Under the pieces are notes generated by a model. It saw only the letters and a list, made by a program, of their open reading frames with translations, was not told where the DNA came from and searched no databases. This document shows positions 15,858 to 25,559 of a stretch of 64,000 nucleotides of DNA, piece after piece; within the stretch, counting starts at the first letter, position 1, and every line of letters starts with the position of its first letter. This DNA comes from Rhodovulum strictum. GTDB taxonomy: Bacteria > Pseudomonadota > Alphaproteobacteria > Rhodobacterales > Rhodobacteraceae. Made by a program: the position numbers and the translations under genes. Location of the stretch: the NCBI RefSeq assembly GCF_009649175.1, contig NZ_WJPO01000020.1:1-64000 (forward strand), written 5' to 3'.

Positions 15858-17450
15858 ATGACATTCAGAACCCTGATGGCCACGGCCGGCATTCTGGCGC
15901 TGATCGGCGCCGGGGCGTCCGCCCAGACGCTGGTCTATTGCTCCGAGGGCTCGCCCGAAGGTTTCGACCCGGCGCTTTACACCTCGGGCACGACCTTCGA
16001 TGCCTCTTCGCACCCGGTCTATAACCGGCTTGTGGAATTCGAGACGGGCACCACCAATGTCGTGCCCGGCCTTGCCGAAAGCTACGAGGCGTCCGAGGAC
16101 GGGCTGGAATACACGTTCCACCTGCGCCAGGGGGTCCGGTTCCATTCCGTCGACGGCTTCACGCCGACCCGCGATTTCAATGCGGATGACGTGATCTTCA
16201 GCTTTGAACGCCAGCGGCTGGCCGATCATCCCATGCACAATGCCTCGGGCGGGACGTGGGAATATTTCGACGGCATGTCGATGGCCGATCTGATCGCCTC
16301 GATCGAGAAGGTCGACGACTACACGGTGAAATTCGTCCTCAACCGGCCCGAAGCGCCCTTCATCGCCAACCTTGCGATGGATTTCGCCTCGATCCTGTCG
16401 GCCGAATATGCCGATGCGATGCTGGCCGCGGGCACGCCCGAGATGCTGAACCAGAAGCCCGTGGGCACCGGCCCGTTCCGCTTTGTCGCCTATCAGAAGG
16501 ATGCGGTGATCCGCTATCAGCGCAATGCCGATTACTGGGACGCGGGCAAGCCCAAGGTCGAGAACCTGGTCTTTGCCATCACCCCCGATGCATCGGTGCG
16601 CTACCAGAAGCTGAAGGCGGGCGAATGCCATGTCATGCCCTTCCCGAACCCCGCCGACATCCAGGCGATGAAGGACGATCCGGGCATCAACGTGCTGGAA
16701 CAGGAAGGGCTGAACGTGGGCTATCTGGCCTACAACACCACCATGGCGCCGTTCGACAATGCCCGGGTGCGCAAGGCGCTGAACATGGCGATCGACAAGC
16801 AGGTGATCATCGACGTGGTGTTCCAGGGCTCGGGCGAGATCGCCAAGAACCCGATCCCGCCAACCATGTGGTCCTATAACGACGCCGTCGAGGACGATCC
16901 CTATGATCCCGAGGCCGCGAAGGCGATGCTGGAGGAGGAAGGCGTCAGCGGCCTGAACATGAAGGTCTGGGCGATGCCGGTGCAGCGGCCCTACAACCCG
17001 AATGCGCGCCGCATGGCCGAACTGATCCAGGAGGATTTTGCCAAGATCGGCGTGGGCGTCGAGATCGTGACCTATGAATGGGGCGAGTATCTCAGCCGGT
17101 CGCGCGAACTGGACCGCGACGGCGCGCTGCTTCTGGGCTGGACCGGGGACAATGGCGATCCGGACAACTTCCTGGCGGTGCTTCTGGGCTGCGGCGGGCG
17201 GGGCAGTTCGAACCGCGCGCAATGGTGCTACGAACCGTTCGAGGATCTGATCCAGATGGCCAAGGTCACGACCGATGTGGCCGAGCGCACCGCGCTTTAC
17301 GAAGAGGCGCAGGTGGTCTTCAAGGACCAGGCGCCCTGGGCGACCATCGCGCATTCGGTCGTGTTCATGCCGGTGCGCCCCGAGGTCGAGGGCTACAAGG
17401 TGCATCCGCTGGGCGGGCATATCTTCACCGAGGTTGGGCTTTCGCAGTAA
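15858..17450 (+). CDS. periplasmic dipeptide-binding protein (DppA-like, SBP family 5)
   Basis: This 530-residue extracytoplasmic binding protein delivers peptides to the DppBCDF transporter encoded downstream. It has a Sec signal peptide (1-22, cleaved after GASA before QTLVY), then the family 5 pattern: YNRLVEFETGTTNVVPGLAESYE, GVRFH, FNADDVIFSFER and PVGTGPFRFV. A shine-Dalgarno (GAAGGGAGATC) precedes ATG 15858. The specificity for dipeptides is inferred from overall resemblance to DppA. Confidence 0.92.
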   Translation: MTFRTLMATAGILALIGAGASAQTLVYCSEGSPEGFDPALYTSGTTFDASSHPVYNRLVEFETGTTNVVPGLAESYEASEDGLEYTFHLRQGVRFHSVDGFTPTRDFNADDVIFSFERQRLADHPMHNASGGTWEYFDGMSMADLIASIEKVDDYTVKFVLNRPEAPFIANLAMDFASILSAEYADAMLAAGTPEMLNQKPVGTGPFRFVAYQKDAVIRYQRNADYWDAGKPKVENLVFAITPDASVRYQKLKAGECHVMPFPNPADIQAMKDDPGINVLEQEGLNVGYLAYNTTMAPFDNARVRKALNMAIDKQVIIDVVFQGSGEIAKNPIPPTMWSYNDAVEDDPYDPEAAKAMLEEEGVSGLNMKVWAMPVQRPYNPNARRMAELIQEDFAKIGVGVEIVTYEWGEYLSRSRELDRDGALLLGWTGDNGDPDNFLAVLLGCGGRGSSNRAQWCYEPFEDLIQMAKVTTDVAERTALYEEAQVVFKDQAPWATIAHSVVFMPVRPEVEGYKVHPLGGHIFTEVGLSQ

Positions 17451-17515
17451 GGCACTGAAAGAACCGGGGCGGGGCCTGTCAGCGGGCCCCGCCCCCTGCA
17501 CGGGGGCGCGCGGAC

Positions 17516-18610
17516 ATGGCGGGATTGTCGGACTATGCGGGGCTTGCGGCCCGGCTGGGGGTGGATGCGGTCGCCATCGTGCCGGGGCCGAATTTCGCCC
17601 GGATGACGGGGCATGATTTCCACACCAACGAACGGCCGCTGGTGATCGTGATCCCCGCCGACGGGCCGCCCGCCGCGGTGGTGCCGAACCTTGAACTGGC
17701 GTCCTTCGATCTGCTGGATTTTTCCGGCGCGGTCTTTGACTGGCGCGATCAGGACGGCTATCAGCCCGCCTTCGCGGCGCTGGCGCGCCATCTGCCGGTT
17801 GCCAGCCTTGCGGTCGAGGGGCAGGTGATGCGCGTCTTCGTCCAGCTTGCGCTGGCGGCCGCATGGCCGGGGCTGCGCATCGTGGATGCCGAGCGCGAGA
17901 TCTCGGGGCTGCGCATCCGCAAGACCGCCGCCGAGATCGCCGCGCTGGAGCGTGCCATCGCGATTTCCGAACGCGCGCTGGCCGATCTGCTGGACAATCT
18001 GCGCGCGGGGCAGACCGAGAAACAGGTGGAAAGCCTGCTGGTGCAGGCGCTGTTCGCCCAAGGGGCCGAGGACATGGCCTTTGCCCCGATCGTGGCCGCG
18101 GCCGACAATTCCGCAAGACCCCATGCCAGCGCCCGGCCCGATTACGCGATCCGGCCGGGGGATGCCCTGCTTCTGGATTTCGGCGCGCGCTGGGGCGGGT
18201 TCTGTGCCGACATCACGCGTACTGTCTTTGTCGGGCATGCAACCGACGAGGCGGAACAGGTCTATGACACGGTGCTGCGCGCCAATCAGGCGGGCCATGC
18301 GGCCACCCGCCCCGGCGCGAGCGCGCATGAGGTGGACGACGCGGTGATCTCGGTGCTCGAAGCCTCGCCCTTTGCCGACCGCATCCGCACCAAGACCGGC
18401 CATGGGCTGGGGCGCGAGGTGCATGAGGCGCCCTATATCATGCGCGGCAACCATCAGGTTCTGGAACCCGGCATGGTCTTTACCAACGAGCCGGGGCTTT
18501 ACCGGATCGGCGGCTTCGGCGTGCGGATCGAGGACGACATTCTTGTGACGGATACCGGCTGCCGGTCATTGACAGCCTTCCCCCGCGAACTGATCGTGGT
18601 CGGGCCATGA
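17516..18610 (+). CDS. M24 family Xaa-Pro peptidase
   Basis: This 364-residue aminopeptidase P/prolidase-like protein has a creatinase N-domain (1-130) and a pita-bread catalytic domain. Metal ligands are visible in LLLDFGARWGGFCADITRT (two Asp), GHGLGREVHE (His), FTNEPGLY (Glu) and RIEDD (Glu). No signal peptide is present, so it acts in the cytoplasm. It is encoded between the binding protein and the permease genes and overlaps dppB by ATGA, so it most likely cleaves peptides imported by this transporter. Confidence 0.9.
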   Translation: MAGLSDYAGLAARLGVDAVAIVPGPNFARMTGHDFHTNERPLVIVIPADGPPAAVVPNLELASFDLLDFSGAVFDWRDQDGYQPAFAALARHLPVASLAVEGQVMRVFVQLALAAAWPGLRIVDAEREISGLRIRKTAAEIAALERAIAISERALADLLDNLRAGQTEKQVESLLVQALFAQGAEDMAFAPIVAAADNSARPHASARPDYAIRPGDALLLDFGARWGGFCADITRTVFVGHATDEAEQVYDTVLRANQAGHAATRPGASAHEVDDAVISVLEASPFADRIRTKTGHGLGREVHEAPYIMRGNHQVLEPGMVFTNEPGLYRIGGFGVRIEDDILVTDTGCRSLTAFPRELIVVGP

Positions 18611-19617
18611 TCCGATATCTGCTTGCCCGGCTTCTGACCTTCGTGCCGACCTTTCTGGGCGTGACGCTGATCTCGTTCGCCTTCATCCGCGTGCTGCCGG
18701 GCGATCCGATCATCGTTATGGCGGGCGAGCGCGGGCTGACCGAGGAACGATATGCCGAACTTGTCACCCAGTTCGGCTTCGACAAGCCGCTGCCGGTGCA
18801 GTTCTGGACCTATCTGACGGGGGTGTTGCAGGGCGATCTGGGCGTGTCCTATGTCACCAAGCGCCCGGTCTGGGACGAGTTCTTTGCGCTGTTCCCGGCC
18901 ACGCTGGAACTGTCGCTCTGCGCCATCCTCTTTGCCATTGCCATCGGCCTGCCCGCAGGGGTGATCGCCGCGGTCAATCGCGGCAAGCTGTTCGACAGGG
19001 CGCTGATGTCCACGGCACTTGTGGGCTATTCGATGCCGATCTTCTGGTGGGCGCTGCTGCTCATCATCGTCTTTTCAGGAAATCTGGGCTGGACGCCGGT
19101 TTCGGGGCGGATGGGGCTGCTGTACTTCTTCGAGCCGGTGACAGGCTTCATGCTGATCGACTCGGTGCTGTCGGGGCAGTCGGGGGCCTTCGGCTCGGCG
19201 GTGCGGCATCTGATCCTGCCGACCATCGTGCTGGGCACGATCCCGCTGGCGGTGATCGCGCGCCAGACCCGGTCAGCCATGCTTGAGGTGCTGTCCGAGG
19301 ACTATATCCGCACCGCCCGCGCCAAGGGCCTGTCGCCGCTGCGGGTGAATGGGCTGCATGCGCTGCGCAACGCCATGATCCCGGTCGTCACTGTGATCGG
19401 GCTGTCGGTGGGCACGCTGCTGGCCGGCGCGATCCTGACCGAGACGATCTTTTCCTGGCCCGGCATCGGCAAGTGGATGGTCGATTCGATCTTCCGGCGC
19501 GATTACCCGGTGGTGCAGGGGGGGCTGTTGCTGATCGCGTCGATGGTGATGGTGGTGAATCTGACGGTCGATATACTGTACGGGTTCATCAACCCCAAGA
19601 TCCGGGCGCGCAAATGA
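18607..19617 (+). CDS. dppB: dipeptide ABC transporter permease DppB-like
   Basis: A 336-residue inner-membrane permease of the BPD_transp_1 family with about six transmembrane segments. The start MIRYLLARLLTFVPTFLGVT is typical of DppB/OppB, and the EAA loop appears as DYIRTARAKGLSPLRV near 233-248. The ATG lies in the M24 peptidase stop and its own stop overlaps dppC, so the complex is co-translated. Confidence 0.94.
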   Translation: MIRYLLARLLTFVPTFLGVTLISFAFIRVLPGDPIIVMAGERGLTEERYAELVTQFGFDKPLPVQFWTYLTGVLQGDLGVSYVTKRPVWDEFFALFPATLELSLCAILFAIAIGLPAGVIAAVNRGKLFDRALMSTALVGYSMPIFWWALLLIIVFSGNLGWTPVSGRMGLLYFFEPVTGFMLIDSVLSGQSGAFGSAVRHLILPTIVLGTIPLAVIARQTRSAMLEVLSEDYIRTARAKGLSPLRVNGLHALRNAMIPVVTVIGLSVGTLLAGAILTETIFSWPGIGKWMVDSIFRRDYPVVQGGLLLIASMVMVVNLTVDILYGFINPKIRARK

Positions 19618-20492
19618 GCGTGGCGCTGCGGCAGGGGCCGCTGGGTGAGTTCTGGTACTATTTCCGCGAGAACCGCGGCGCGGTGATCGGGCTGTGGGTC
19701 TTTGCGGCCTTTGCCTTCGTGGCGCTGTTCGCGCCGCTGCTGGCCCCCTATGACCCGACCCAGCAATTCCGCCAGAGCGTCCTTCTGCCGCCTGCCTGGA
19801 TCGCGGGGGGCGACTGGGCCTTTCCGCTGGGCACCGATCCCCTGGGCCGGGACATGCTTTCGCGGCTTATCCATGGGGCGCGCTATTCCTTCTTCGTCGG
19901 CATCGTGGTCGTGGTGGTCGCGGCCTCGGGCGGGATCCTTCTGGGGCTGATCGCGGGCTTTGCGCCGAAATGGCTGGATAGTCTCATCATGCGGCTGATG
20001 GACGTGATCCTGGCCTTCCCCTCGCTCTTGCTGGCGCTGGTGCTGGTGGCGATCCTGGGGCCGTCGCTGACGAACGCGATGATTGCCATCGCGCTGGTTC
20101 TGCAACCCCATTACGTCCGGCTTACCCGCGCCTCGGTGCTGTCGGAACGCACCCGCGATTACGTCGTCTCGGCGCGGGTGGCGGGGGCAAGGCTGCCGCG
20201 GCTTATGTTCGTCACCGTCCTGCCCAATTGCCTTGCGCCGATCATCGTGCAGGCGGCGCTGTCCTTTTCCACCGCGATCCTCGATGCTGCGGCGCTGGGC
20301 TTTCTGGGCATGGGCGCGCAACCCCCCACGCCCGAATGGGGCACGATGCTGGCCGAGGCGCGCGAGTTCATCCTGCGCGCCTGGTGGGTCGTGACCTTCC
20401 CCGGCGTTGCGATCCTGGTCACTGTGCTGGCGATCAACCTGATGGGCGACGGGCTGCGCGATGCGCTTGACCCCAAGCTGAAGCGGAGCTGA
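19614..20492 (+). CDS. dppC: dipeptide ABC transporter permease DppC-like
   Basis: A 292-residue partner permease. It has the OppC-type N-terminal segment ahead of TM1, the LGTDPLGRDMLSRLIHGAR motif after TM1 and the EAA loop RDYVVSARVAGARLPR. The start at 19614 (CAAATGAGC) overlaps the dppB stop by ATGA; longer in-frame readings run inside dppB. It forms the membrane channel with DppB. Confidence 0.94.
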   Translation: MSVALRQGPLGEFWYYFRENRGAVIGLWVFAAFAFVALFAPLLAPYDPTQQFRQSVLLPPAWIAGGDWAFPLGTDPLGRDMLSRLIHGARYSFFVGIVVVVVAASGGILLGLIAGFAPKWLDSLIMRLMDVILAFPSLLLALVLVAILGPSLTNAMIAIALVLQPHYVRLTRASVLSERTRDYVVSARVAGARLPRLMFVTVLPNCLAPIIVQAALSFSTAILDAAALGFLGMGAQPPTPEWGTMLAEAREFILRAWWVVTFPGVAILVTVLAINLMGDGLRDALDPKLKRS

Positions 20493-20495
20493 GGC

Positions 20496-21461
20496 ATGGC
20501 GCTGCTGTCGATCCGCAATCTTTCTGTCGAGTTCGCCACCGCCTCGGGCAGTTTCCGCGCGGTTGATGCCATCGACGTGACGGTGGATCCGGGCGATATC
20601 CTGGCCATCGTTGGCGAAAGCGGCTCGGGCAAGTCGGTGTCGATGCTGGCGCTGATGGGGCTTCTGCCCTGGACCGCGACCGTCACCGCCGACGAGATGC
20701 GCTTTGACGGGCAGGATCTGCGCGCGATGTCGCCGCGCACCCGACGCAGGATCATCGGCAAGGATATCGCGATGATCTTTCAGGAGCCGATGTCCTCGCT
20801 GAACCCGTGTTTCACCGTGGGATTCCAGATCAAGGAGGGGCTGAAGAAACATCTTGGCCTTGATGCCCGCGCCCGCCATGCCCGCGCGCTGGAATTGATG
20901 GAGATGGTAGGCATCCCCGATCCCGCCCGGCGGCTGAGCGCCTATCCGCACCAGATGTCGGGGGGGATGAGCCAGCGGGTGATGATCGCCATGGCCATTG
21001 CCTGCCGCCCGCGGCTGCTGATCGCGGACGAGCCGACAACTGCGCTGGACGTGACGATCCAGGCGCAGATCCTCGATCTGCTCACCGCCTTGCAGGCCGA
21101 GACCGGCATGGCGCTGATCCTGATCACGCATGACATGGGGGTTGTGGCCGAAACCGCGCGGCGCGTCAGCGTGCAATATGCCGGCCAGAAGGTCGAGGAA
21201 CAGCCCGTCGGCCCGCTTTTTGCCGCGCCCCATCATCCCTATACCTCGGCGTTGCTGGCCGCGCTGCCCGAACGGGCGACGACCCGGCTGTTGCCGACGA
21301 TCCCGGGCGTGGTGCCGGGGCAGTTCGACCGCCCGCCCGGCTGCCTGTTCGCGCCGCGCTGCACCTTTGCCGACGCGACCTGCCAGAACACGCCGCCCCC
21401 CGTGCAGCCGCCCGCCCGGGGGCTGGCGCGCTGCCATTACCCGCTGGGAGGCCCGGCATGA
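20496..21461 (+). CDS. dppD: dipeptide ABC transporter ATPase DppD-like
   Basis: A 321-residue ATPase with Walker A GESGSGKS (40-47), Q-loop [10 protein letters not shown], signature MSGGMSQRV, Walker [13 protein letters not shown] and switch His in LITHDMG. The C-terminal oligopeptide-transporter extension has the cysteines of the OppD/DppD Fe-S-like motif ([16 protein letters not shown]). It overlaps dppF by four bases. Confidence 0.94.
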   Translation: MALLSIRNLSVEFATASGSFRAVDAIDVTVDPGDILAIVGESGSGKSVSMLALMGLLPWTATVTADEMRFDGQDLRAMSPRTRRRIIGKDIAMIFQEPMSSLNPCFTVGFQIKEGLKKHLGLDARARHARALELMEMVGIPDPARRLSAYPHQMSGGMSQRVMIAMAIACRPRLLIADEPTTALDVTIQAQILDLLTALQAETGMALILITHDMGVVAETARRVSVQYAGQKVEEQPVGPLFAAPHHPYTSALLAALPERATTRLLPTIPGVVPGQFDRPPGCLFAPRCTFADATCQNTPPPVQPPARGLARCHYPLGGPA

Positions 21462-22417
21462 CCGCTCCCGTCCTGATGGCCGAAGGGCTGTCGCGCGTCT
21501 ATGAAATCGGCGGGGGGCTGTTCGGCAAGCCGCGCGAGATCCGCGCGCTGTCGGATGTCAGTTTCGAGATCGCCCGCGGCAGGACGCTGGCCGTGGTGGG
21601 CGAGTCGGGCTGTGGCAAGTCCACGCTCGCGCGCGTCGTCACCATGATCGAGCCGCCCAGCGCGGGCCGCTTTGCCATCGACGGCGCCGAGGTGACGCCC
21701 GCGCGCTGGGCCGGGCTGCGCGATGCGGTGCAGATCGTGTTTCAGGATCCCTATGGTTCGCTCAACCCGCGCCAGCGGATCAGCGCGATCCTTGACGAAC
21801 CGCTCAGGATCAACCGCAAGGCCCTGTCGCGTGCCGAGCGCGAGGCGAAGGTGCGCGAAGTGATGGCGCTGGTGGGCCTGCGCCCCGAATTCCACGACCG
21901 CTATCCGCACATGTTCTCGGGCGGGCAGCGCCAGCGCATCGCCATCGCCCGAGCGCTGATGCTGGAACCCCGGGTGCTGGTGCTGGACGAGCCGGTATCC
22001 GCGCTGGATCTGTCGGTGCAGAGCCAGATCCTGAACCTGCTGATGGAATTGCAGGAGCGGCTGGGGCTGACCTATCTGTTCATCTCGCACGATCTGTCGG
22101 TGGTGCGCCATGTCTGCGACGAGGTGATGGTCATGTATCTGGGCCGCGCGGTCGAGACGGGCGCCAAGGCGCAGGTCTTCGATCACCCGCGCCACCCCTA
22201 TACCCGCGCGCTTCTGTCCGCGACGCCGCTGGCCGACCCCGCCCGCCGCAAGGAACGGATCAAGCTGACGGGCGAGTTGCCCTCGCCGCTGAATATCCCC
22301 GCCGGGTGCGCCTTTGCCGCGCGCTGCTGGAAGGCCGCGCCGCGCTGCCGCGCCGAACGCCCCCCGCTGGAGGGCGCGGGGCACCGGGTTGCCTGTTTCT
22401 TTCCCGAAGCGGGCTGA
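21458..22417 (+). CDS. dppF: dipeptide ABC transporter ATPase DppF-like
   Basis: A 319-residue second ATPase. It has Walker A GESGCGKS (48-55), Q-loop FQDPYGSLNP, signature FSGGQRQR, Walker B VLVLDEPVSALD, the His switch FISHDLS, and the C-terminal OppF cysteine region (GCAFAARC, CRAE, CFFP). It completes the transporter and ends immediately next to the convergent opgC gene with no spacer. Confidence 0.94.
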   Translation: MTAPVLMAEGLSRVYEIGGGLFGKPREIRALSDVSFEIARGRTLAVVGESGCGKSTLARVVTMIEPPSAGRFAIDGAEVTPARWAGLRDAVQIVFQDPYGSLNPRQRISAILDEPLRINRKALSRAEREAKVREVMALVGLRPEFHDRYPHMFSGGQRQRIAIARALMLEPRVLVLDEPVSALDLSVQSQILNLLMELQERLGLTYLFISHDLSVVRHVCDEVMVMYLGRAVETGAKAQVFDHPRHPYTRALLSATPLADPARRKERIKLTGELPSPLNIPAGCAFAARCWKAAPRCRAERPPLEGAGHRVACFFPEAG

Positions 22418-23620
22418 CTACTCGGCCGGAACCGCCGCAGGCACCGGTGCGGCACGCGCGGCTTCGCGCCGCGGACGCGGGCGGGTTGCGGCCTCGCGCA
22501 GCGCCGCGATCGCCAGCATCGCCAGTACGCCCAGCGGCGGCAGGGTCCAGCGCAGCCAGACCTCCTCGGGATAGCCCACGAAGATCACCTGGAGAAACAG
22601 CGCGATCAGCGTGCCCGAGGCAAAGGTCAAAAGTCCCTGCCGCCCCAGAAGCCGCAGCGGCGCCAGCGCAAGACTGGCCGTCACCCGCGTCACCGCCGGG
22701 ATGCAGGACAGCACATAGACCGCCGCCAGGATGTGCAGCAGGCGCGGCAGCGCCAGATAGGTCTTGTTGTGCGAGATCAGGTGGAACGGCGCCCCGGCCT
22801 TGCCCAGCATCCAGAGCTGGTTGTTCATCCACTGGCCCAGCGGCCCGATCTTCATCCAGCACAGCACGAACAGCAGATAGCCCGCCGCCAGCACGAACAG
22901 GATCGCCGATTTTGGCACCAGCCGCTTGCCCTCGCGCAAGCGCAGGCCGATCAGCAGGCCGGTGAAGAACAGCGCCTGCCAGGACATCGGGTTGAAGAAC
23001 CAGCCGCCCGGATTGGGATAGTTCGGCAGGTTGATCCGGTAGAACCCTGCGCAGAACCACAGCCCCGCAGCGATCAGCGCCAGCGCGACTGTGCTTCGCA
23101 AGCCGATATAGATGGCCAGCGGCGTGGCCAGCAGCAGGACCGCATAGGCGGGCAGGATGTTGACATAGCCAAGCTGGTGGGTCAGCGCCGGAATGCCCAT
23201 CAGCGCAGCTTCGGTGTTCTGGAACACCTGGCGCAGGTTGATCCTGGTCAGGATCTCCGGCAGCCCGAAGGTGGACGCGCCCCAGGCAAAGATCGCGATG
23301 GCCCAGACGGTCAGGAAGATCTGCGTCAGATAAAGCGTCCAGGCCCGGCCCCAGACCGGCCGGACCGCCGCCCACAGCCCGTTCTGCGCCAGCGCGCCGC
23401 GTTCGAACCGCGCCGAATAGGCCAGTGCGGCGGCGATGCCGGACATGATGAAGAACGCCTCGGCCGCGTCGGAGAACCCGAAATTGCGGCTGGTGAATTG
23501 TTCGTACGGGTTCTTGGGTGCGTGGTTGATGAAGATCATCACCAGCGCAAGGCCGCGGAACGCGTCGATCCGCGGATCGCGCGGGCGCTTGAACCGGGGT
23601 TCGGGATCACGCGGCTGCAT
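22418..23620 (-). CDS. opgC: OpgC succinyl/acyl transferase for periplasmic glucans
   Basis: OpgC is an inner-membrane acyltransferase that adds succinyl groups to osmoregulated periplasmic glucans. The 400-residue protein has about ten hydrophobic segments and the start RIDAFRGLALVMIFINHAPKNP, which carries the family FRG and H residues. The ATG lies within the last codons of opgH (overlap of 14 bases), so it is translated with it. R. sphaeroides opgGIH-opgC is the described precedent. Confidence 0.92.
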   Translation of the reverse strand: MQPRDPEPRFKRPRDPRIDAFRGLALVMIFINHAPKNPYEQFTSRNFGFSDAAEAFFIMSGIAAALAYSARFERGALAQNGLWAAVRPVWGRAWTLYLTQIFLTVWAIAIFAWGASTFGLPEILTRINLRQVFQNTEAALMGIPALTHQLGYVNILPAYAVLLLATPLAIYIGLRSTVALALIAAGLWFCAGFYRINLPNYPNPGGWFFNPMSWQALFFTGLLIGLRLREGKRLVPKSAILFVLAAGYLLFVLCWMKIGPLGQWMNNQLWMLGKAGAPFHLISHNKTYLALPRLLHILAAVYVLSCIPAVTRVTASLALAPLRLLGRQGLLTFASGTLIALFLQVIFVGYPEEVWLRWTLPPLGVLAMLAIAALREAATRPRPRREAARAAPVPAAVPAE

Positions 23621-25379
23621 TCATCGCCTCCGTACGGTGCGGCGCGGGTTGGCTCCAGCGGGTCTGCCAGCGGTGGAAGGACCGGATCACCGGGGCGGGG
23701 TCGGTCTCTTCGGGGGCGGTAAAGACACCGCGGCGGACCGGCAGCGAGGTGACCCAGATCAGCAGCGGCGCCGCCAGCATCGGCAGGCAGACAGGCAACA
23801 GCCAGATCGTCAGCGCCGGTGCCAGCATCTTGACCGCGGCCAGCGCGATCGCGCCGCCGGTGAGGATCCAGAAACCTGCGACAAGGCTCTGGCCAAGGCC
23901 CAGACGCCCTTCGCCGCGCTGGTTCGCGGGCCAGCCGCCATCGCGCCCGGACAGCACCTGAAGCACCGCGCGGGACTGGTACATCAGCATGACCGGCGCC
24001 ATCAGCGAGGACAGCAGGATCTCGGCCAGTACCGAGCCTGCGGCGCGCGCCCGCCCGCCAAAGCTCCGCGCCCCGTCAGAAAGCGCGGCAGAGCCGAGGA
24101 TCGCGAGCTTCGGCAGCAGCAGAAGCCCCACGATCCCCAGCGCCAGCGTCACGATTTCCCGTGTGCTGTCAGAGGGGAAGACCGGGAACAGCTGGTAGGG
24201 TTCGGGGAAGTAGTTGGGCGGCGGTGCGGTCACGGTCGCCGCGATCGAGGAGACCAGAAAGCTCGCCCAGAGCAGCGAGACCAGATAGGCGAAGATGCCC
24301 TGAAGAAAGAAGAACCGGCTCCAGGGGGCCAGTCCCGGCGCGGTCAGCAGACGGGCATGTTGCAGGTTGCCCTGGCACCAGCGCCGGTCGCGGCGGGCAT
24401 AGGACAGGATGTTCTCGGGGCCTTCCTCGTACGAACCGCCGATGGTCTCGTCGAGTTCGACCTTCCAGCCGGCGCGGGCCAGCAACGCGGCCTCGACGAA
24501 ATCATGGCTGAGGATGTGGCCGCCGAAGGGCGGGTTGCCCTCCAGCGCGGGCAGGCTGCAACTTTCGGCGAAGGCCTTGACGCGGATGATTGCGTTATGG
24601 CCCCAGAACGGCCCGGTGGCGCCCTGCATCCGGGCCAGCCCGCGCGCAAAGACCGGCGCGTGGAACGCCGCCGAGAACTGCATCGCACGACCGAAAAGCG
24701 AGCGTGCGCCAATGATCTTCGGCAGCGTCTGCAACAGCCCGAGCTGGGGATCGGCCTGCATCCGCGCGATCATGTGGCGGATCGTCTCGCCCTCCATCAG
24801 GCTGTCGGCGTCAAGGATGACGGCAAAGCGATAGGCCGCGCCGGAGGTCCGGATGAAATCCTCGATATTGCCCGCCTTGCGGCCGCGATTGTCGCTGCGG
24901 CGGCGGTAGAACATGCGCCCCGCGCCACCCGTTTCGTCCAGCAGCCGGGCAAAGGCATCGCGCTCGCGCGCGGCGGCAAGATCGTCGCGCGTGTCGGACA
25001 GAACCGCGATATCGACCGACAGCCCCGCCGCGCGGATCGAGCCATCCATCGCGGCGATCCGGGCAAAGGTCGTCACCGGATCCTCGTTGCAGATCGGCAC
25101 CAGCACCACGGTCGGCGGCTGCGGCAGGGTCAGCGGCGGCGGCGTGACGCGGCGGCGGCGTGCGGCCAGGCCGATGAACGCCCCCGCCGCGCCCCAGGCC
25201 AGCCAGGCGGTGGTCACGAAGATCAGGGCCGTGCGCACCACGTCCCACAGATGCACCCCGTCCTGCGTCGAGGTTGCCGCCAGCAGCGCAGCCGCCGCCC
25301 CTGCGGCCAGCACGGCAAAGCCGATCGCGACGGAGCGCAGCGTCAGCGTGCGAAGATCGGGGGCGGGGGCACGGGACAT
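23607..25379 (-). CDS. opgH: glucan backbone glucosyltransferase OpgH
   Basis: OpgH polymerises the beta-glucan backbone from UDP-glucose at the inner membrane. The 590-residue protein has two N-terminal TM helices (about 15-70), a GT2 catalytic domain with VLSDTRDD, the DxD-like LDADSL and the RRDRRWCQGN (Q-x2-RW type) motif, and several C-terminal TM helices. It is shorter than the E. coli enzyme (about 850), which matches the Rhodobacter form as I recall. It lies six bases after the small opgI-like gene. Confidence 0.95.
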   Translation of the reverse strand: MSRAPAPDLRTLTLRSVAIGFAVLAAGAAAALLAATSTQDGVHLWDVVRTALIFVTTAWLAWGAAGAFIGLAARRRRVTPPPLTLPQPPTVVLVPICNEDPVTTFARIAAMDGSIRAAGLSVDIAVLSDTRDDLAAARERDAFARLLDETGGAGRMFYRRRSDNRGRKAGNIEDFIRTSGAAYRFAVILDADSLMEGETIRHMIARMQADPQLGLLQTLPKIIGARSLFGRAMQFSAAFHAPVFARGLARMQGATGPFWGHNAIIRVKAFAESCSLPALEGNPPFGGHILSHDFVEAALLARAGWKVELDETIGGSYEEGPENILSYARRDRRWCQGNLQHARLLTAPGLAPWSRFFFLQGIFAYLVSLLWASFLVSSIAATVTAPPPNYFPEPYQLFPVFPSDSTREIVTLALGIVGLLLLPKLAILGSAALSDGARSFGGRARAAGSVLAEILLSSLMAPVMLMYQSRAVLQVLSGRDGGWPANQRGEGRLGLGQSLVAGFWILTGGAIALAAVKMLAPALTIWLLPVCLPMLAAPLLIWVTSLPVRRGVFTAPEETDPAPVIRSFHRWQTRWSQPAPHRTEAMNAAA

Positions 25380-25385
25380 GGCGGA

Positions 25386-25559
25386 TCAGCCGTGCTGGAC
25401 CGGGCGCAGCAGAAGCCGCATCAGCCAGGCGACGGCACCCTCGCTGCGCGGGGCTTCCAGCACCTGGCGCGGCATGTCCATCGGTGCTACGGGCGGCGCC
25501 CAATGCACGGCCTCGACCGCAGTCGCGGTCTGGGGGTCGATGATATGCTCTGCACTCAT
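25386..25559 (-). CDS. opgI: small OpgI-like protein between opgG and opgH
   Basis: This 57-residue protein (from MSAEHIIDPQTATAVEAVHW) sits exactly where opgI lies in R. sphaeroides. Its ATG overlaps the opgG stop by ATGA. In-frame ATGs at 25571 and 25583 are alternatives. The C-terminal 20 residues (SEGAVAWLMRLLLRP) form a possible amphipathic or short membrane helix; the middle is proline-rich. No enzymatic motif is visible. A role with OpgH at the membrane is an inference from conserved position. Confidence 0.72.
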   Translation of the reverse strand: MSAEHIIDPQTATAVEAVHWAPPVAPMDMPRQVLEAPRSEGAVAWLMRLLLRPVQHG

